From Ovis canadensis (taxonomy: Eukaryota > Chordata > Mammalia > Artiodactyla > Bovidae), in assembly GCF_042477335.2 (NCBI RefSeq), contig NC_091251.1, forward strand, positions 34,364,501-34,428,500: a stretch of 64,000 bases of DNA, read 5' to 3'. The translations under genes were made by a program, and so were the position numbers. The notes beneath the pieces are model-generated. The model did no database searches. It worked only from the letters and a program-made list of their open reading frames with translations, and had not been told where the DNA came from. Numbering within the stretch: the stretch's first letter is position 1; every line of letters starts with the position of its first letter. Shown here piece by piece: positions 22,843-34,363 of this stretch.

Positions 22843-24049
22843 GTCAAGCAAACACTGCACTGGTCATAGGAAACACCCTCTTCCAACAATACAAGAGAAG
22901 ACTACACATGGACATCACTGAAATCAGACTGATTATATTCTTTGTAGCCAAAGATGGAGAAGCTCTATACAGTAGGCCGAAACAAGACTGGGAGCTGACT
23001 ATAGCTCAGATCATGAACTCCTTATTGCCAAATTCAGACTCAAACTGAAGAAAGTGGGGAAAACCACTAGACCATTTAAATCAAATCCCTTATGATTTTA
23101 CAGTGGAAGTGAGAAATAGATTTAAGGGCCTAGATTTGATAGAGTGCCTGATGAACTATGGAATGAGGTTCGTGACATTGTACAGGAGACAGGGATCAAG
23201 ACCATCCCCATGGAAAAGAAATGCAAAAAAGCAAAATGGCTGTCTGAGGAGGCCTTACAAATAGCTGTGAAAAGAAGAGAGGTGAAAAGCAAAGGAGAAA
23301 AGGAAAGATATAAGCATCTGAATACAGAGTTCCAAAGAATAGCAAGAAGAGATAAGAAAGCCTTCCTCAGCGATCAATGCAAAGAAATAGAGGAAAACAA
23401 CAGAATGGGAAAGACTAGAGATCTCTTCAAGAAAATTAAAGATACCAAGGGAACATTTCATGCAAAGATGGGCTCGATAAAGGACAGAAATGGTATGGAC
23501 CTAACAGAAGCAGAAGATATTAAGAAGAAGTGGCAAGAATACACAGAAGAACTGTATAAAAAAGAGCTTCACGACCCAGATAATCACGATGGTGTGATCA
23601 GTCACCTAGAGGCAGACATCCTGGAATGTGAAGTCAAGTGGGCCTTAGAAAGCATCACTGTGAACAAAACTAGTGGAGGTGATGGAATTCCAGTTGAGCT
23701 ATTTCAAATCCTGAAAGATGATGCTGTGAAAGTGCTGCACTCAATATGCCAGCACATTTGGAAAACTCAGCAGTGGCCACAGGACTGGAAAAGGTCAGTT
23801 TTCATTCCAATTCCAAAGAAAGGCAATGCCAAAGAATGCTCAAACTACCACACAATTGCACTCATCTCACACGCTAGGAAAGTAATGCTCAAAATTCTCC
23901 AAGCCAGGCTTCAGCAGTCCGTGAATTGTGAACTTCCAGATGTTCAAGTTGGTTTTAGAAAAGGCAGAGGAACCCGAGATCAAATTGCCAATATCTGCTG
24001 GATCATGAAAAAGCAAGAGAGTTCCAGAAAAACATCTATTTCTGCTTTA
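22843..24049 (+). mobile_element. BovB forward segment, first part (pre-RT and RT start)
   Basis: Plus-strand continuation of the same BovB: VEVRNRFKGLDL, then an open frame 23144-24100 (MPDELWNEVRDIVQETGIKT, SGGDGIPVELFQILKDD, PQDWKRSVFIPIPKKGNAKE, GFRKGRGTRDQIANICW). It is cut at ..FQKNIYFCF by insertion of another BovB at 24050 and resumes at 26479. Confidence 0.9.
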
Positions 24050-26478
24050 TTCAGTTCAGTTCAGTCGCTCAATCGTGTCCGACTCTTTGCGACCCCATGA
24101 ATCGCAGCACGCCAGGCCTCCCTGTCCATCACCATCTCCCGGAGTTCACTCAGACTCATGTCCATCGAGTCAGTGATGCCATCCAGCTGTCTCATCCTCT
24201 GTCGTCCTCTTGTCCTCCTACCCCCAATCCCTCCCAGCATCAGAGTCTTTTACAGTGAGTCAACTCTTCGCATAAGGTGGCCAAAGTACTGGAGTTTCAG
24301 CTTTAGCATCATTCCTTCCAAAGAAATCCCAAGGTTGATCTCCTTCAGAATGGACTGGTAGGATCTCCTTGCAGTCCAAGGGACTCTCAAGAGTCTTCTC
24401 TGACACCACAGTTCGAAAGCATCAATTCTTCGGTGCTCAGCCTTCTTCACAGTCCAACTCTCACATCCGTGCATGACCACTGGAAAAACCATAGCCTTGA
24501 CTAGATGGACCTTAGTTGGCAAAGTAATGTCTCTGCTTTTGAATGTACTATCTAGGTTGGTCATAACTCTTCTTCTAAGGAGTAAATGTCTTTTAATTTC
24601 ATGGCTGAAGTCACCATCTGCAGTGATTTTGGAGCCCCCCAAAATAAAGTCTGACACTGTTTCTACTGTTTCCCCATCTATTTCCCATGAAGTGATGGGA
24701 CCGGATGCCATGATCTTAGTTTTCTGAATGTTGAGCTTTAAACCAACTTTTTCACTCTCCTCTTTTACTTTTATCAAGAGGCTTTTTAGTTCCTCTTCAC
24801 TTTCTGCCATAAGGGTGGTATCATCTGCATATCTGAAGTTATTGATATTTCTCCTGGCAATCTTGATTCCAGCTTGTGTTTCTTCCAATCCAGCATTTCT
24901 CATGATGTACTCTGCATATAAGTTAAATAAGCAGGGTGACAACATACAGCCTTGACGTACTCCTTTTCCTATTTGGAACCCGTCCATTGTTCCATATCCA
25001 GTTCTAACTGTTGCTTCCTGACCTGCATACAGATTTCTCAAGAGGAAGGTCAGGTGGTCTGGTATTTGCATCTCTCTCACAGTTTATTGTGATCCCCACA
25101 GTCAAAGGCTTTGGCATAGTCAATAAAGCAGAGATAGATGTTTTTCTGGAACTCTCTTGCTTTTTCCATGATCCAGCGGATGTTGGCAATTTGATCTCGG
25201 GTTCCTCTGCCTTTTCTAAAACCAGCTTGAACATCAGGGAGTTCATGGTTCACGTATTGCTGAAGTCTGGCTTGGAGAATTTTGAGCATTACTTTACTAG
25301 CATGTGAGATGAGTGCAATTGTGTGGTAGTTTGAGCATTCTTTGGCATTGCCTTTCTTTGGAATTGGAATGAAAACTGACCTTTTCCAGTCCTGTGGCCA
25401 CTGCTGAGTTTTCCAAATGTGCTGGCATATTGAGTGCAGCACTTTCACAGCATCATCTTTCAGGATTTGAAATAGCTCAACTGGAATTCCATCACCTCCA
25501 CTAGCTTTGTTCGTAGTGATGCTTTCTAAGGCCCACTTGACTTCACATTCCAAGATGTCTGGCTCTAGATGAGTGATCACATCATCATGATGATCTGGGT
25601 CATGAAGATCTTTTTTGTACAATTCTTCTGTGTATTCTTGCAACCTCTTCTTAATATCTTCTGCTTCTGTTAGGTCCATACCATTTCTGTCCTTTATCGA
25701 GCCCATCTTTGCATGAAATGTTCCCTTGGTATCTCTAATTTTCTTGAAGAGATCTCTAGTCTTTCCCATTTTGTTGTTTTCCTCTATTTCTTTGCACTGA
25801 TGGCTGAGGAAGGCTTTCTTATCTCTCCTTGCTATTCTTTGGAACTCTGTATTCAGATGCTTATATCTTTCCTTTTCTCCTTTGCTTTTCACCTCTCTTC
25901 TTTTCACAGCTATTTGTAAGGCCTCCTCAGACAGCCATTTTGCTTTTTTGCATTTCTTTTCCATGGGGATGGTCTTGATCCCTGTCTCCTGTACAATGTC
26001 ACGAACCTCATTCCATAGTTCATCGGGCACTCTATGTATCAGATCTAGGCCCTTAAATCTATTTCTCACTTCCACTGTATAATCATAAGGGATTTGATTT
26101 AGGTCATACCTGAATAGCCTAGCGGTTTTCCCTACTTTCTTCAATTTGAGTCTGAATTTGGTAATAAGGAGTTCATGATCTGAGCCACAGTCAGCTCCTG
26201 GTCTTGTTTTTGTTGACTGTATAGAGCTTCTCCATCTTTGGCTGCAAAGAATATAATCAGTCTGATTTCTGTGTTGACCATCTGGTGATGTCCATGTGTA
26301 GAGTCTTCTCTTGTGTTGTTGGAAGAGGGTGTTTGCTATGACCAGTGCACATTCTTGGCAAAACTCTATTAGTCTTTGCCCTGCTTCATTCCGCATTCCA
26401 AGGCCAAATTCGACTGTTACTCCAGGTGTTTCTTGACTTCCTACTTTTGCATTCCAGTCCCCTATAATGAAAAGGACA
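24050..26478 (-). mobile_element. Young BovB LINE (2.4 kb) inserted in another BovB
   Basis: A 5'-truncated BovB with unusually long frames: 25077-26396 (endonuclease end with SDHELL, then the linker and RT start ..FIDYAKAFDC) and 24250-25080 (..LRNLYAGQEATVRTGYG.., NNFRYADDTTLMAESEEEL, ..ESWTVKKAEHRRIDAF). The two are separated mainly by a deletion of about 13 nt near 25080, plus a few later changes. Flanked by an 11-bp target-site duplication TTTCTGCTTTA (24039-24049) and TTTCTACTTTA (26479-26489). It lacks the 5'UTR, so it is not autonomous. Confidence 0.93.
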
Positions 26479-27570
26479 TTTCTACTTTATTGACTATGCC
26501 AAAGCCTTTGACTGTGTGGACCACAATAAACTGTGGGAAATTCTGAAGGAGACGGGAATAGCAGACCACCTGACCTGCCTCTTGAGAAACCTGTATGCAG
26601 GTCAGGAAGCAACAGTTAGAACTGGACATGGAACAACGGACTGGTTCCAAATAGGAAAAGGAGTACGTCAAGGTTGTATATTGTCATCCTGTTTATTTAA
26701 CTTCTGTGCAGAGTACATCATGAGAAATGCTGGGCTGGAAGAAGCACAAGCTGGAATCAAGATTGCCGGGAGAAATATCAATAACTTCAGCTATGCAGAT
26801 GATACCACCCTTATGGCAGAAAGTGAAGAGGAACTCAAAAGCCTCTTGATCAAAGTGAAAGAGGAGAATGAAAAAGTTGGCTTAAACCTCAACATTTAGA
26901 AAATGAAGATCATGGCATCTGGTCCCATCACTTCATGGGAAATAGATGGGGAAACAGTGGAAACAGTGGCGGACTTTATTTTTTGGGGCTCCAAAATCAC
27001 TGCATATGGTGATTGCAGCCATGAAATTAAAAGACGCTTACTCCTTGGAAGGAATGTTATGACCAACCTAAATAGCATATTAAAAAGCAGAGATATTACT
27101 TTGCCAACTAAGGTCCATCTAGTCAAGGCTATGGTTTTTTCAGTGGTCATGTATGGATGTGAGAGTTGGACTTTGAAGAAAGCTGAGCGCCAAAGAATTG
27201 ATGCTTTTGAACTGTGGTGTTGGGGAAAATACTTGAGAGTCCCTTGGACTGCAAGGAAATCCAACCAGTCTATCCGAAAGAAGACCAGTCCTAAGTGTTC
27301 ATTGGAAGGACTGATGCTGAGGCTGAAACTCCAGTACTTTGGCCACCTCATGCGAAGAGTTGACTCATTGGAAAAGACCCTGATGCTGGCAGGGATTGGG
27401 GGCAGGAGGAGAAGGGGATGACAGAGGATGAGATGGCTGGATGGCATTACTGACACAATGCACGTGAGTTTGGGTGAATTCCAGGAGTTGGTGATGGACA
27501 GGGAGGCCTGGCGTGCTGCAATTCATGGGGTTGCAACGAGTCGGACACGACTGAGCGACTGAACTGAACT
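26479..27570 (+). mobile_element. BovB forward segment, second part (RT core to 3' end)
   Basis: Resumes exactly after the nested insertion: YFCF / FIDYAKAFDCVDHNKLW, QEATVRTGHGTTDWFQIGKG, FSYADDTTLMAESEEEL, then C-terminal ESWTLKKAERQRIDAF and the GAACTGAACT tail at 27560-27570. One stop separates the frames at 26899. Confidence 0.92.
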
Positions 27571-27647
27571 TACAATACTAAAAGTGCTTCTCAGGCGCAT
27601 TATCCTACTGTATCCTCCCAGAAGCCCTGTGAGAAAAGTGGACTGTG

Positions 27648-27858
27648 TGTATTAAGTTGCTTCAGTTGTGTCTGATTCTTTGCAACTCTATGGATTGTAG
27701 CTTGTCAGGCTCCTCTTTTCATGGAATTCTCTAGACAAGAATCCTGGAGTGGGTTGCCATTTCCTTCTCCAGGGGATCTTCCCAACCCAGGGGTCGAACC
27801 CTCATTTCTTATGTCTGCTGCATTGGCCGGTGTGTTCTGTACCACTAGCGCCTCCTAG
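27648..27858 (-). mobile_element. Bov-tA SINE
   Basis: Reverse-oriented element from AAGTTGCTTCAGTTGTGTCTG to the decayed head at 27850. Confidence 0.9.
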
Positions 27859-28027
27859 GAGGTGTGAGAAAAATGTATACTATTAACAAAAATGGAAGTT
27901 TGCTTGGAAAAGCTATATAGCTATTATGGAAAATGAAAATATATAGGTCACAAAGGAAGAGAATAGAAATCACTCAAAGCCATCTTTGTTAACATCTTAA
28001 GGATGGCCTCTCAGAGCTTTTCTATGC

Positions 28028-28246
28028 CTGTGCTATGCTGTGCTGAGTCACTCAGTCATGTCCAACTCTTTGCGGCCCCAAGGACTGTAGCCACCAGGCT
28101 CCTCTGTCTGTGGGGATTCTCCAGGCAAGAATCCTGGAGAGGGCTGCCATGCCCTCCTCCAGGGGATCTTCCTGACCCACGGATCGAACTAGGGTCTCTT
28201 GCATTGCAGGCGGATTTTTTACCAGCTGACCTACCAGGGAAGCCCC
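28028..28246 (-). mobile_element. Bov-tA SINE with target-site duplication
   Basis: Reverse-oriented full element ending TACCAGGGAAGCCC. The flanks TTTCTATGCCT and TTTCTATGTCT form an 11-bp duplication with one mismatch. Confidence 0.93.
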
Positions 28247-28279
28247 TTTCTATGTCTATTTATTTCTGAATAAAAAAAT

Positions 28280-28536
28280 GGATTATTATATACTTTAGCT
28301 TATTTTTAAGCTTGCTCTTTTGTCTCAGGGCATTGTGAACATATTTTCATGTCATTAACTAGTCCCCTGTGCATGGTTATTAATGGCTGTATAACATCCC
28401 ATTATCTGTTAAGTAAATTATAGTATAAACTAGTCATTTTTTGCTAGCATTTAGCTGACTTCACTTTTTTACTTTTGTATAAAATGTTATCCTTTTAGTT
28501 AAGTCTGTACACATTATCTTCAGTTATGTCCTTAGA
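28280..28536 (-). mobile_element. Old L1 3' fragment
   Basis: Antisense L1-like sequence (GCATGGTTATTAATGGCTGT, ACATCCCATTATCTGTTAAG). Interrupted at 28537 by a BovB. Confidence 0.45.
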
Positions 28537-28980
28537 ATCAGTTCAGTTCAGTCGCTCAGTCGTGTCTGACTCTTTGTGACTCCATGGACTGCAGCACACC
28601 GGGCTTCCCTGTCTATCATCAACTCCTGGAGCTTATTCAAACTCATATCCATTGAGTCAGTGATACCATCCAACTATCTCATCCTCTGTTGGTGCCTTCT
28701 CCTCCTGCCTTCAATCTTTCCCAGCATCAGGGTCTTTTCCAATGAGTCAGTTCTTCGCATCAGGTGGCCAAAGTATTGGAGTTTCAGCTTCAGCATCAGT
28801 CCTTCCAGTGAATATTCAGGACTGATTTCCTTTAAGATAGACTGGTTGGATCTCCTTATAGTGCAAGGGACTCTCAAGAGTCTTCTCCAACACCACAGTT
28901 CAGAAGCATCAATTCTTTTGCACTCAGCTTTCTTTATAGTTCAACTCTCACATCCATACATGACCACTGGAAAAACCATA
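28537..28980 (-). mobile_element. BovB LINE 3' end with target-site duplication
   Basis: Reverse-oriented 0.45-kb BovB 3' end ([36 protein letters not shown]). GTCCTTAGA before and ATCCTTAGG after mark the insertion in the old L1. Confidence 0.92.
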
Positions 28981-29019
28981 GTTTTATCCTTAGGATAACT
29001 GCCTTAAAGTGAATGAAAA

Positions 29020-29215
29020 GATGCACAGCCTAAGAACTGAGAATTATGTTTTATGCACTCTCAGAGAGGCCAAACTAAGACTTTGGAGCGGAGAAGAGTT
29101 TGTCAGAATTTGGAGTGGAGAAAGGTTTATTGCAAGGCCAAGCAAGGAGAATGGGGAGGCTAAAAAGATCCAAACTCTCCAGTGGGTTTCAGGGAAGCTT
29201 TTATTAAGCTGGAAG
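29020..29215. mobile_element. ERV LTR-like remnant
   Basis: Contains phrases common in bovine ERV LTRs (GAACTGAGAATTATGTTTTA, AAAGGTTTATTGCAAGGCCA). No clear ends. Broken fossil; assignment tentative. Confidence 0.3.
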
Positions 29216-29350
29216 TATAGTGGGTCTAACCATGTTGTTTCTGATATACAGCAAAGTGACTCAGTTATGCATATATATTATTTCAGATTCTTTTCCACTA
29301 CAGGTTAATACAAGATACTGAATATAGTTCCCTATGCTAGCTATATAGTA

Positions 29351-29551
29351 GGGCTTCCCAGGTACACAGTGGTAAAGAATACGCCTGCCAATGCAGGAGA
29401 TGCGGGTTTGATCCCTGGCTTGGGAAGATCCCTTGGAGGAGGAAATGGCAACCTGCTTCAGTATTTTGCCTGGAAAGTTCCATGGACAGAGAAGCCTTAC
29501 AGGCTGCAGTCCATGGTGTGGCAAACAGACACACCTGAGGGCACAAGCGCA
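29351..29551 (+). mobile_element. Bov-tA SINE
   Basis: GGGCTTCCCAGGTACACAGT through GGTTTGATCCCTGG to GTCCATGGTGTGGCAAACAG. Inserted in the L1 3' end next to TATATAGTA. Confidence 0.9.
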
Positions 29552-29696
29552 TGTTATAAAATAGGACCTTGTTTGTCTATTTCATGTATGTGTTTCATGT
29601 GTGTGTTTCATGTATGTGTATGTATGCATGTGTGTGTTAATCCAGCCCCCTCTCCTCTTTCCCCTTTGGTAACCATAAGTTTGTTTTCTTTCCTTA

Positions 29697-30012
29697 TTTA
29701 TTTATAGCTGTGCTGGGTCTTCCTTGCTGTGTGCCGGCTTTCTCTAGTTGTGGCAAGTGGGGGCTTCTCTTTATTGTGGCTTATGGGTTTCCCATTGAGA
29801 TGTCTTCTGTTGTTGTGGAGCCAAGGCTCTGGGCACTTCAGTGCTCTAGGCTCTGGGCACCCATGAGCCCAGTGGCACATGGGCTCAGTAACTGTGGCTC
29901 AAGGGTCCAGCTGCCCCTTGGCATGTGGAATTCTCCCGGACCGGGAATCGAATCTGTGTCCCCTGCATCAGCAGGCAGACTCCTCAGCACTGGATCACCA
30001 GGGGAGTCCCTG
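29697..30012 (-). mobile_element. CHR-type SINE, long form
   Basis: Reverse-oriented, tail TTTATTTATAGCTGTGCTGG, head at 29990-30012 (GATCACCAGGGGAGTCCC). The middle is expanded by a short duplication (GGCTCTGGGCAC appears twice). Confidence 0.9.
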
Positions 30013-30195
30013 TAAGCTTTTTTTCTATGTCTGTGAGTCTATTTTGTAAATAAGTTCACTTGTATTTTAGAGTCCACATATAAGTAATACCTGTAAGTAA
30101 GTAATATTTGTCTTTTTCTTTCTTAGTATGATAATCTCTAGGTCTATCCATGCTGCTGCAAATGGCAGTATTTCATTTTTTATGACTAATATTCC

Positions 30196-30230
<35 letters not shown>
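30196..30230. repeat. (GT)n microsatellite
   Basis: About 15 uninterrupted GT units inside the L1. Confidence 0.95.
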
Positions 30231-30593
30231 CTATCTCACATATTCATCTGTCAATGGACATTTAAATTGCTTCCCCGTTTTGGCTATTGTAAATATGGCT
30301 GCTGGGAACAGTAGGGTGCATGTATCTTTTTGAATTAGAGTTTTCTCTGGATATATGTTCAGGAGGGGATTGCTGCTTCATATGGTAACTTAGTTTTTTA
30401 AGGGAACCTCCATATTGTCCTCTATAGTGGCTGCGCCACTTTGTATTCCCACAAACAGTTTTTGAGGGCTCCCTTTCCTCCACACTCTCTCCAGCATTTA
30501 TTATTCGTAGACTTTTTGATGATGGCCATTCTGACTGGTGTAAGGTGATACCTCATTGTAGTTTTGATTTGCATTTGTCTAGTAGGGATGTTG

Positions 30594-30793
30594 GAACTTC
30601 CCTGGTGGCTCAGACGGTAAAGCGTCTGCCTACAATGCAGGAGACCCAGGTTTGATCCCTGAGTCATTCCCAGGAGAAGGAAATGGCAACCCACTCCAGT
30701 ATTCTTGCCTGGAAAATCCCATGGATGGAGGAGCCTGGTTGGCTGCCGTCCATGGGGTTGCAAAGAGTCGGACACGACTAAGCGACTTTACTG
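30594..30793 (+). mobile_element. Bov-tA SINE with perfect target-site duplication
   Basis: Element from GAACTTCCCTGGTGGCTCAG to CGGACACGACTAAGCGAC. Flanked by a perfect 14-bp repeat, TAGTAGGGATGTTG, at 30580-30593 and 30794-30807. A young insertion. Confidence 0.95.
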
Positions 30794-31874
30794 TAGTAGG
30801 GATGTTGAACATCTTTTTGTGTGCCTATTGATCATCTGTATCTTTGGATAAATGTCTATTTAAGTCTTCTGCCCATTTTTTGATTGGATTCTTTGTTTTT
30901 TGATATTGAGCCGTATGAGCTATTTGTATGTTTTAGAAATTAAGCCCTTGTCAGTCACATCACTTACAAATATTTCCTCCCATTCTATCGGTTATATTTT
31001 AATTCTCCAAGAACTGGTTTGCTGCCTAAATGATGTTAAAAGATTGATTTGCCCCACCATATTTTCTTTTATTTGCTTTTTTTAGTATCAATGGGATTTC
31101 CAACTAAACTGAAATTCAGAGTTCTATGTTCTAGAATTTTAGGGTTTAATTTATCATGCATTCAAAAGCTTGCATAAGGCACTTAACAAAGGTCCTCTTT
31201 TGAATTCACTGGCTAAATCCAGAGCAAATCTCTGTGATCATCTTTATTAGCCCCTGAATATTGCTCCCAGTCTTTACTTTATGTTGTGCAGGCCTAGGTG
31301 TCCATGGGGTAACAAAGAGTTGGACATGACTTAAGTGACTAAACTACCACCACCAGGTAACCCTATTGATTTCCTTTAATGTGTTTAATTAGAGTTTCCT
31401 GAGGATCAGATTCATATGCCCTGTCCTATAGTACCAGGCAGAAAAGCACGCCCCGATAAGATGCAGTATCTTTCCCACAATATAATTAGGCAAAGAGATG
31501 TAGCCATCTTATAAAAAGCCCATTTAAATATGCCAATATTCATAAGCTTATATCTCAATTCTATCGGCTTTTATACTTTTAACTTTATTCTCCATTAAAA
31601 TCCCATCAACAAGCTTTACTCTTACAAGGAGTCCAGAAACCATCCTTTTTATCTTGACTGTTTTATCCATTTTGCATAATAAGGCTCTGGGGTCCCCAAT
31701 GAGAGGTTAACCAACTCTTTGGTTAACCAAAGAGTTAATTTTTTCCACTTAATTAAAAATTTTTTTTTCTTACTTTTTTTCACTTGATTAATTGGCCCAA
31801 GAAATGATTGGCCAGGTATCTCATAATTTTCTTCCAGTCTTTTAAATATAAATATATATTTAAACTGGGGTGAA

Positions 31875-32404
31875 TAGAGTAGACTTGTTTGGGGCCCTTT
31901 AAAGTTGGCATTGGGTTGCATTCCATGGGCCTGCAAGCCTTGTAGTTGCCCAGCCTCAAGAGACTGAAGAAAGAGCCCTGAGATAGTGACAAGAGATATC
32001 AATGATTTAATGGACAGGAGATCTTATATACCTGAAACAAGTTCCTGAAGTGACATCCCATTGTGTGTGGCAGGTAGGACATAACAGCAGTCTTTGCTAC
32101 TGCGGGTAGAAGGAGGCTACCATTTATAGGGGGAATTGATATCGGATTGGCTCATCAGTTACCAGGGAAACCAGCAGTTAGGGCACATCCCTCATAGCCC
32201 CTCAGGTTAACAATCATTAGGAAGGCAGATATTTTCCTTTCTAGCAGGTGGAGCCTTTCTGGTCTAAGGGGTAAGGAGGTTCGTGTGAGTAGGGTACAGG
32301 TAAAGCAGATTGTCAATCAGGGGAGGCACAGACAGCAAAAGAACAGCCATCTTGAATGGACTGACCACGTAATGAGGGATCAATAGAGGGTCCCTTTGAC
32401 CCAT
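31875..32404 (-). mobile_element. LTR-like fossil block in copy B
   Basis: About 0.53 kb absent from copy A. On the minus strand it shows LTR-like order: TGGGTCAAAGGGACCC, TATA-like CCCTATAAATGG, then ATTAAA, and a TTCA end. No clear duplication at its ends. The family is not assigned; fossil only. Confidence 0.35.
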
Positions 32405-32406
32405 TC

Positions 32407-32641
32407 AGGCCTTCCCTGGTGGCTCAGAGGTTAAAGCGTCTGCCTGAAATGCGGGAGACCCGGGTTTGATCCCTGGGTTGGGAAGATCCCCTGGAGAAGG
32501 AAATGGCAACCCACTCCAGTATTCTTGCCTGGAGAATCCCATGGAGGGAGGAGCCTGGTAATTCCATGGAGGGAGAAGCCTGGTAGGCCACAGTCTACGG
32601 GGTCACAAAGAGTCGGACACGACTGAGCTACTTCACTTCAT
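32407..32641 (+). mobile_element. Bov-tA SINE with perfect target-site duplication
   Basis: Flanked by the 12-bp repeat TTTGACCCATTC at 32395-32406 and 32642-32653. The tail contains a short internal duplication (GGAGGGAGGAGCCTGGTA then GGAGGGAGAAGCCTGGTA). Confidence 0.95.
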
Positions 32642-33650
32642 TTTGACCCATTCGAACTTAGGTAGCATTGTATCAAAACCTTTTGTTTTTAATCCTATTA
32701 ATGTCTATTTTATTTATTCCATTTCTTAATCATCTAAAAATTTTTATACTTTTGTGATGAGTTCTTTTAAAATTTCCATCTTGTTGGGAATAAGTCTCCA
32801 GACTTAAGTTTTCTCGTACTTCCCTGCTAATATTAATTATCCTAATTTTTTTATTAGCATTGATAAGACTCATTGAGCAGAAGCAGAGACCACAAATAAA
32901 GATTCTTAAACCATTTTTTCCAAATTAAAGGAGTTCTTAGGTTAACCATTATATATATATTTTCCCACTATCTAACTTGTTTTCTTTCCACCAATAAAAC
33001 AGCTGTTTATGATGACAGCACTTTAGAAATTTACCAGTTTAGAAGTTTCTCCAGTTTAAATGATCCATCATCTGGCAAGTTATGAAATATATCTTAATAG
33101 TGAATCAAACCAATAAGATAAAAGAGGTGTCCCCACAAGAGATCACGAAGGATGCCACTGATACAAGATCCAGAAAATTTATTCCCCAGGATAGTCTAAG
33201 AAAGGAAAGGCTTTCACTGTATAGCTGATGCAGTGATGGTTAAGATCTCAAAAAGTCCCTGAGAGTTGGCACAGTCAGGAAAAAGACTGCTCAGAATCCC
33301 GGTCTATTCAGTTGGCTGTCAAATGTACAAAATATGTGTACCTTCCACATGGCAGAGAAAAGTTCTCAAAATACAACACACACAAAATTAAGATATAGAA
33401 GAGTTACATAACTCCCTCCAATTTTCCCTCCTCTTTGGAACCCGTTTCCTTTTCCTGTCCTCAGCCCCTGGTAACCATCAATCTGATCTCTGTACTCTTT
33501 GCCTTCTCCACACTGTCACATCAATGGAATCACGCAGTATATAGTCTTTAGTGTCTGGATTATTCCACTTAGCAAATGCTTTTGAAATGAGTCCATATTT
33601 CTGCCTATATCATTAGTTGTAACTTTTTATTGCTGAGTAGCATTCCATGT

Positions 33651-33877
33651 GGCTTCTCAGGTGGCTCAGTGGATATAGAATCCGCCTGCAGTGCAGGAGA
33701 CGCAGGCAGACATGGGTTTGATCCCTAGATCCGGATGATCCCCTGGAGGAGGGCATGGCAACCCACTCCAGTATTCTTGCCTGGAGAATCCCATGGACAG
33801 AGGAGCCTGGTGGGCTACAGTTCATAGGTTGCAAAGAGTCAGACGCAACTGAAAGAGCTGAACATGCATGCAAGCAC
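33651..33877 (+). mobile_element. Bov-tA SINE with target-site duplication
   Basis: GGCTTCTCAGGTGGCTCAGT through CCCACTCCAGTATTCTTGCC to a CATGCATGCAAGCAC tail. AGCATTCC occurs on both sides (33639-33646 and 33878-33885). Confidence 0.9.
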
Positions 33878-33892
33878 AGCATTCCGGGGTAT

Positions 33893-34363
33893 TGTTGGAG
33901 GAAGGAAGACCCCTTCCCGGGCCTGAGACTGGGCTCTAACACTTGGAAATGAATTGTCCGAGAAGACACATGCTGACAAGCTAGAGACTTTACTGGGAAA
34001 GGGTGCCTGGGAGGAGAGCAGGAGGCTAAGGGAACCCAGGAGGACTCTGCCACATGGCTTGCAGTCTCGGGTTTTATTATAATAGGATTAGTTTCTGGGT
34101 TGTCTCTGGGCAGTGATTCTGGCTCAAGGTTCTTCCTGGTGGAGCATGCGTTGCTCCACCAAAAAGGATTCCAGTGAGGATTCTGGGAGGTTGGTAGGAC
34201 ACATGGCATCTTCTTTTAAACTTTCCTGAATAATTCTGGTTAGTGGTAACTTGTGAGTTCTGTGTTCCTTACCAGGGCCTCCCATTGTAAAACAACATGT
34301 GCAAATGGTTACTATGGTGCTTGGCCAGGGTGGGGTATTTCAGTCACTGTGTTTTCCCTAACA
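33893..34363 (-). mobile_element. Solo LTR of a bovine endogenous retrovirus
   Basis: A 471-bp element with TG...CA ends (minus strand TGTTAGGGAAAAC to CTTCCTCCAACA) and a 4-bp GTAT duplication on both sides, which suits a class I (gamma-type) ERV. No internal viral region is present. It looks like a whole LTR left by recombination, and is similar in memory to the BTLTR1 group. It inserted after the neighbouring SINE. Confidence 0.75.

Larger units (their letters stand above)
29218..31079 (-). mobile_element. Ruminant L1 3' region loaded with SINEs
   Basis: Antisense L1: 3' end (TACAGCAAAGTGACTCAGTT, GAATATAGTTCCCTATGCTA), then GGGATTGCTGCTTCATATGG, CACAAACAGTTTTTGAGGGC, GTTTTGATTTGCATTTGTC and AATGTCTATTTAAGTCTTCTG. 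Interrupted by Bov-tA (29351-29551), CHR (29697-30012) and Bov-tA (30594-30793). No frame survives. Confidence 0.8.
31118..33390. repeat. Low-copy repeat unit, copy B (with insertions)
   Basis: Direct-orientation homologue of 1-1450. It is longer because it carries a BovA tail scrap (31290-31350), an LTR-like block (about 31875-32404) and a Bov-tA (32407-32641). The stretch around AAAACCTTTTGTTTTTAATCC picks up the homology after the insertions. Confidence 0.55.

Noticed and set aside
23144-26396. Long open frames of 318 and 439 codons as host genes
   Set aside because: They encode BovB endonuclease and reverse transcriptase segments and lie in repeats with target-site duplications.
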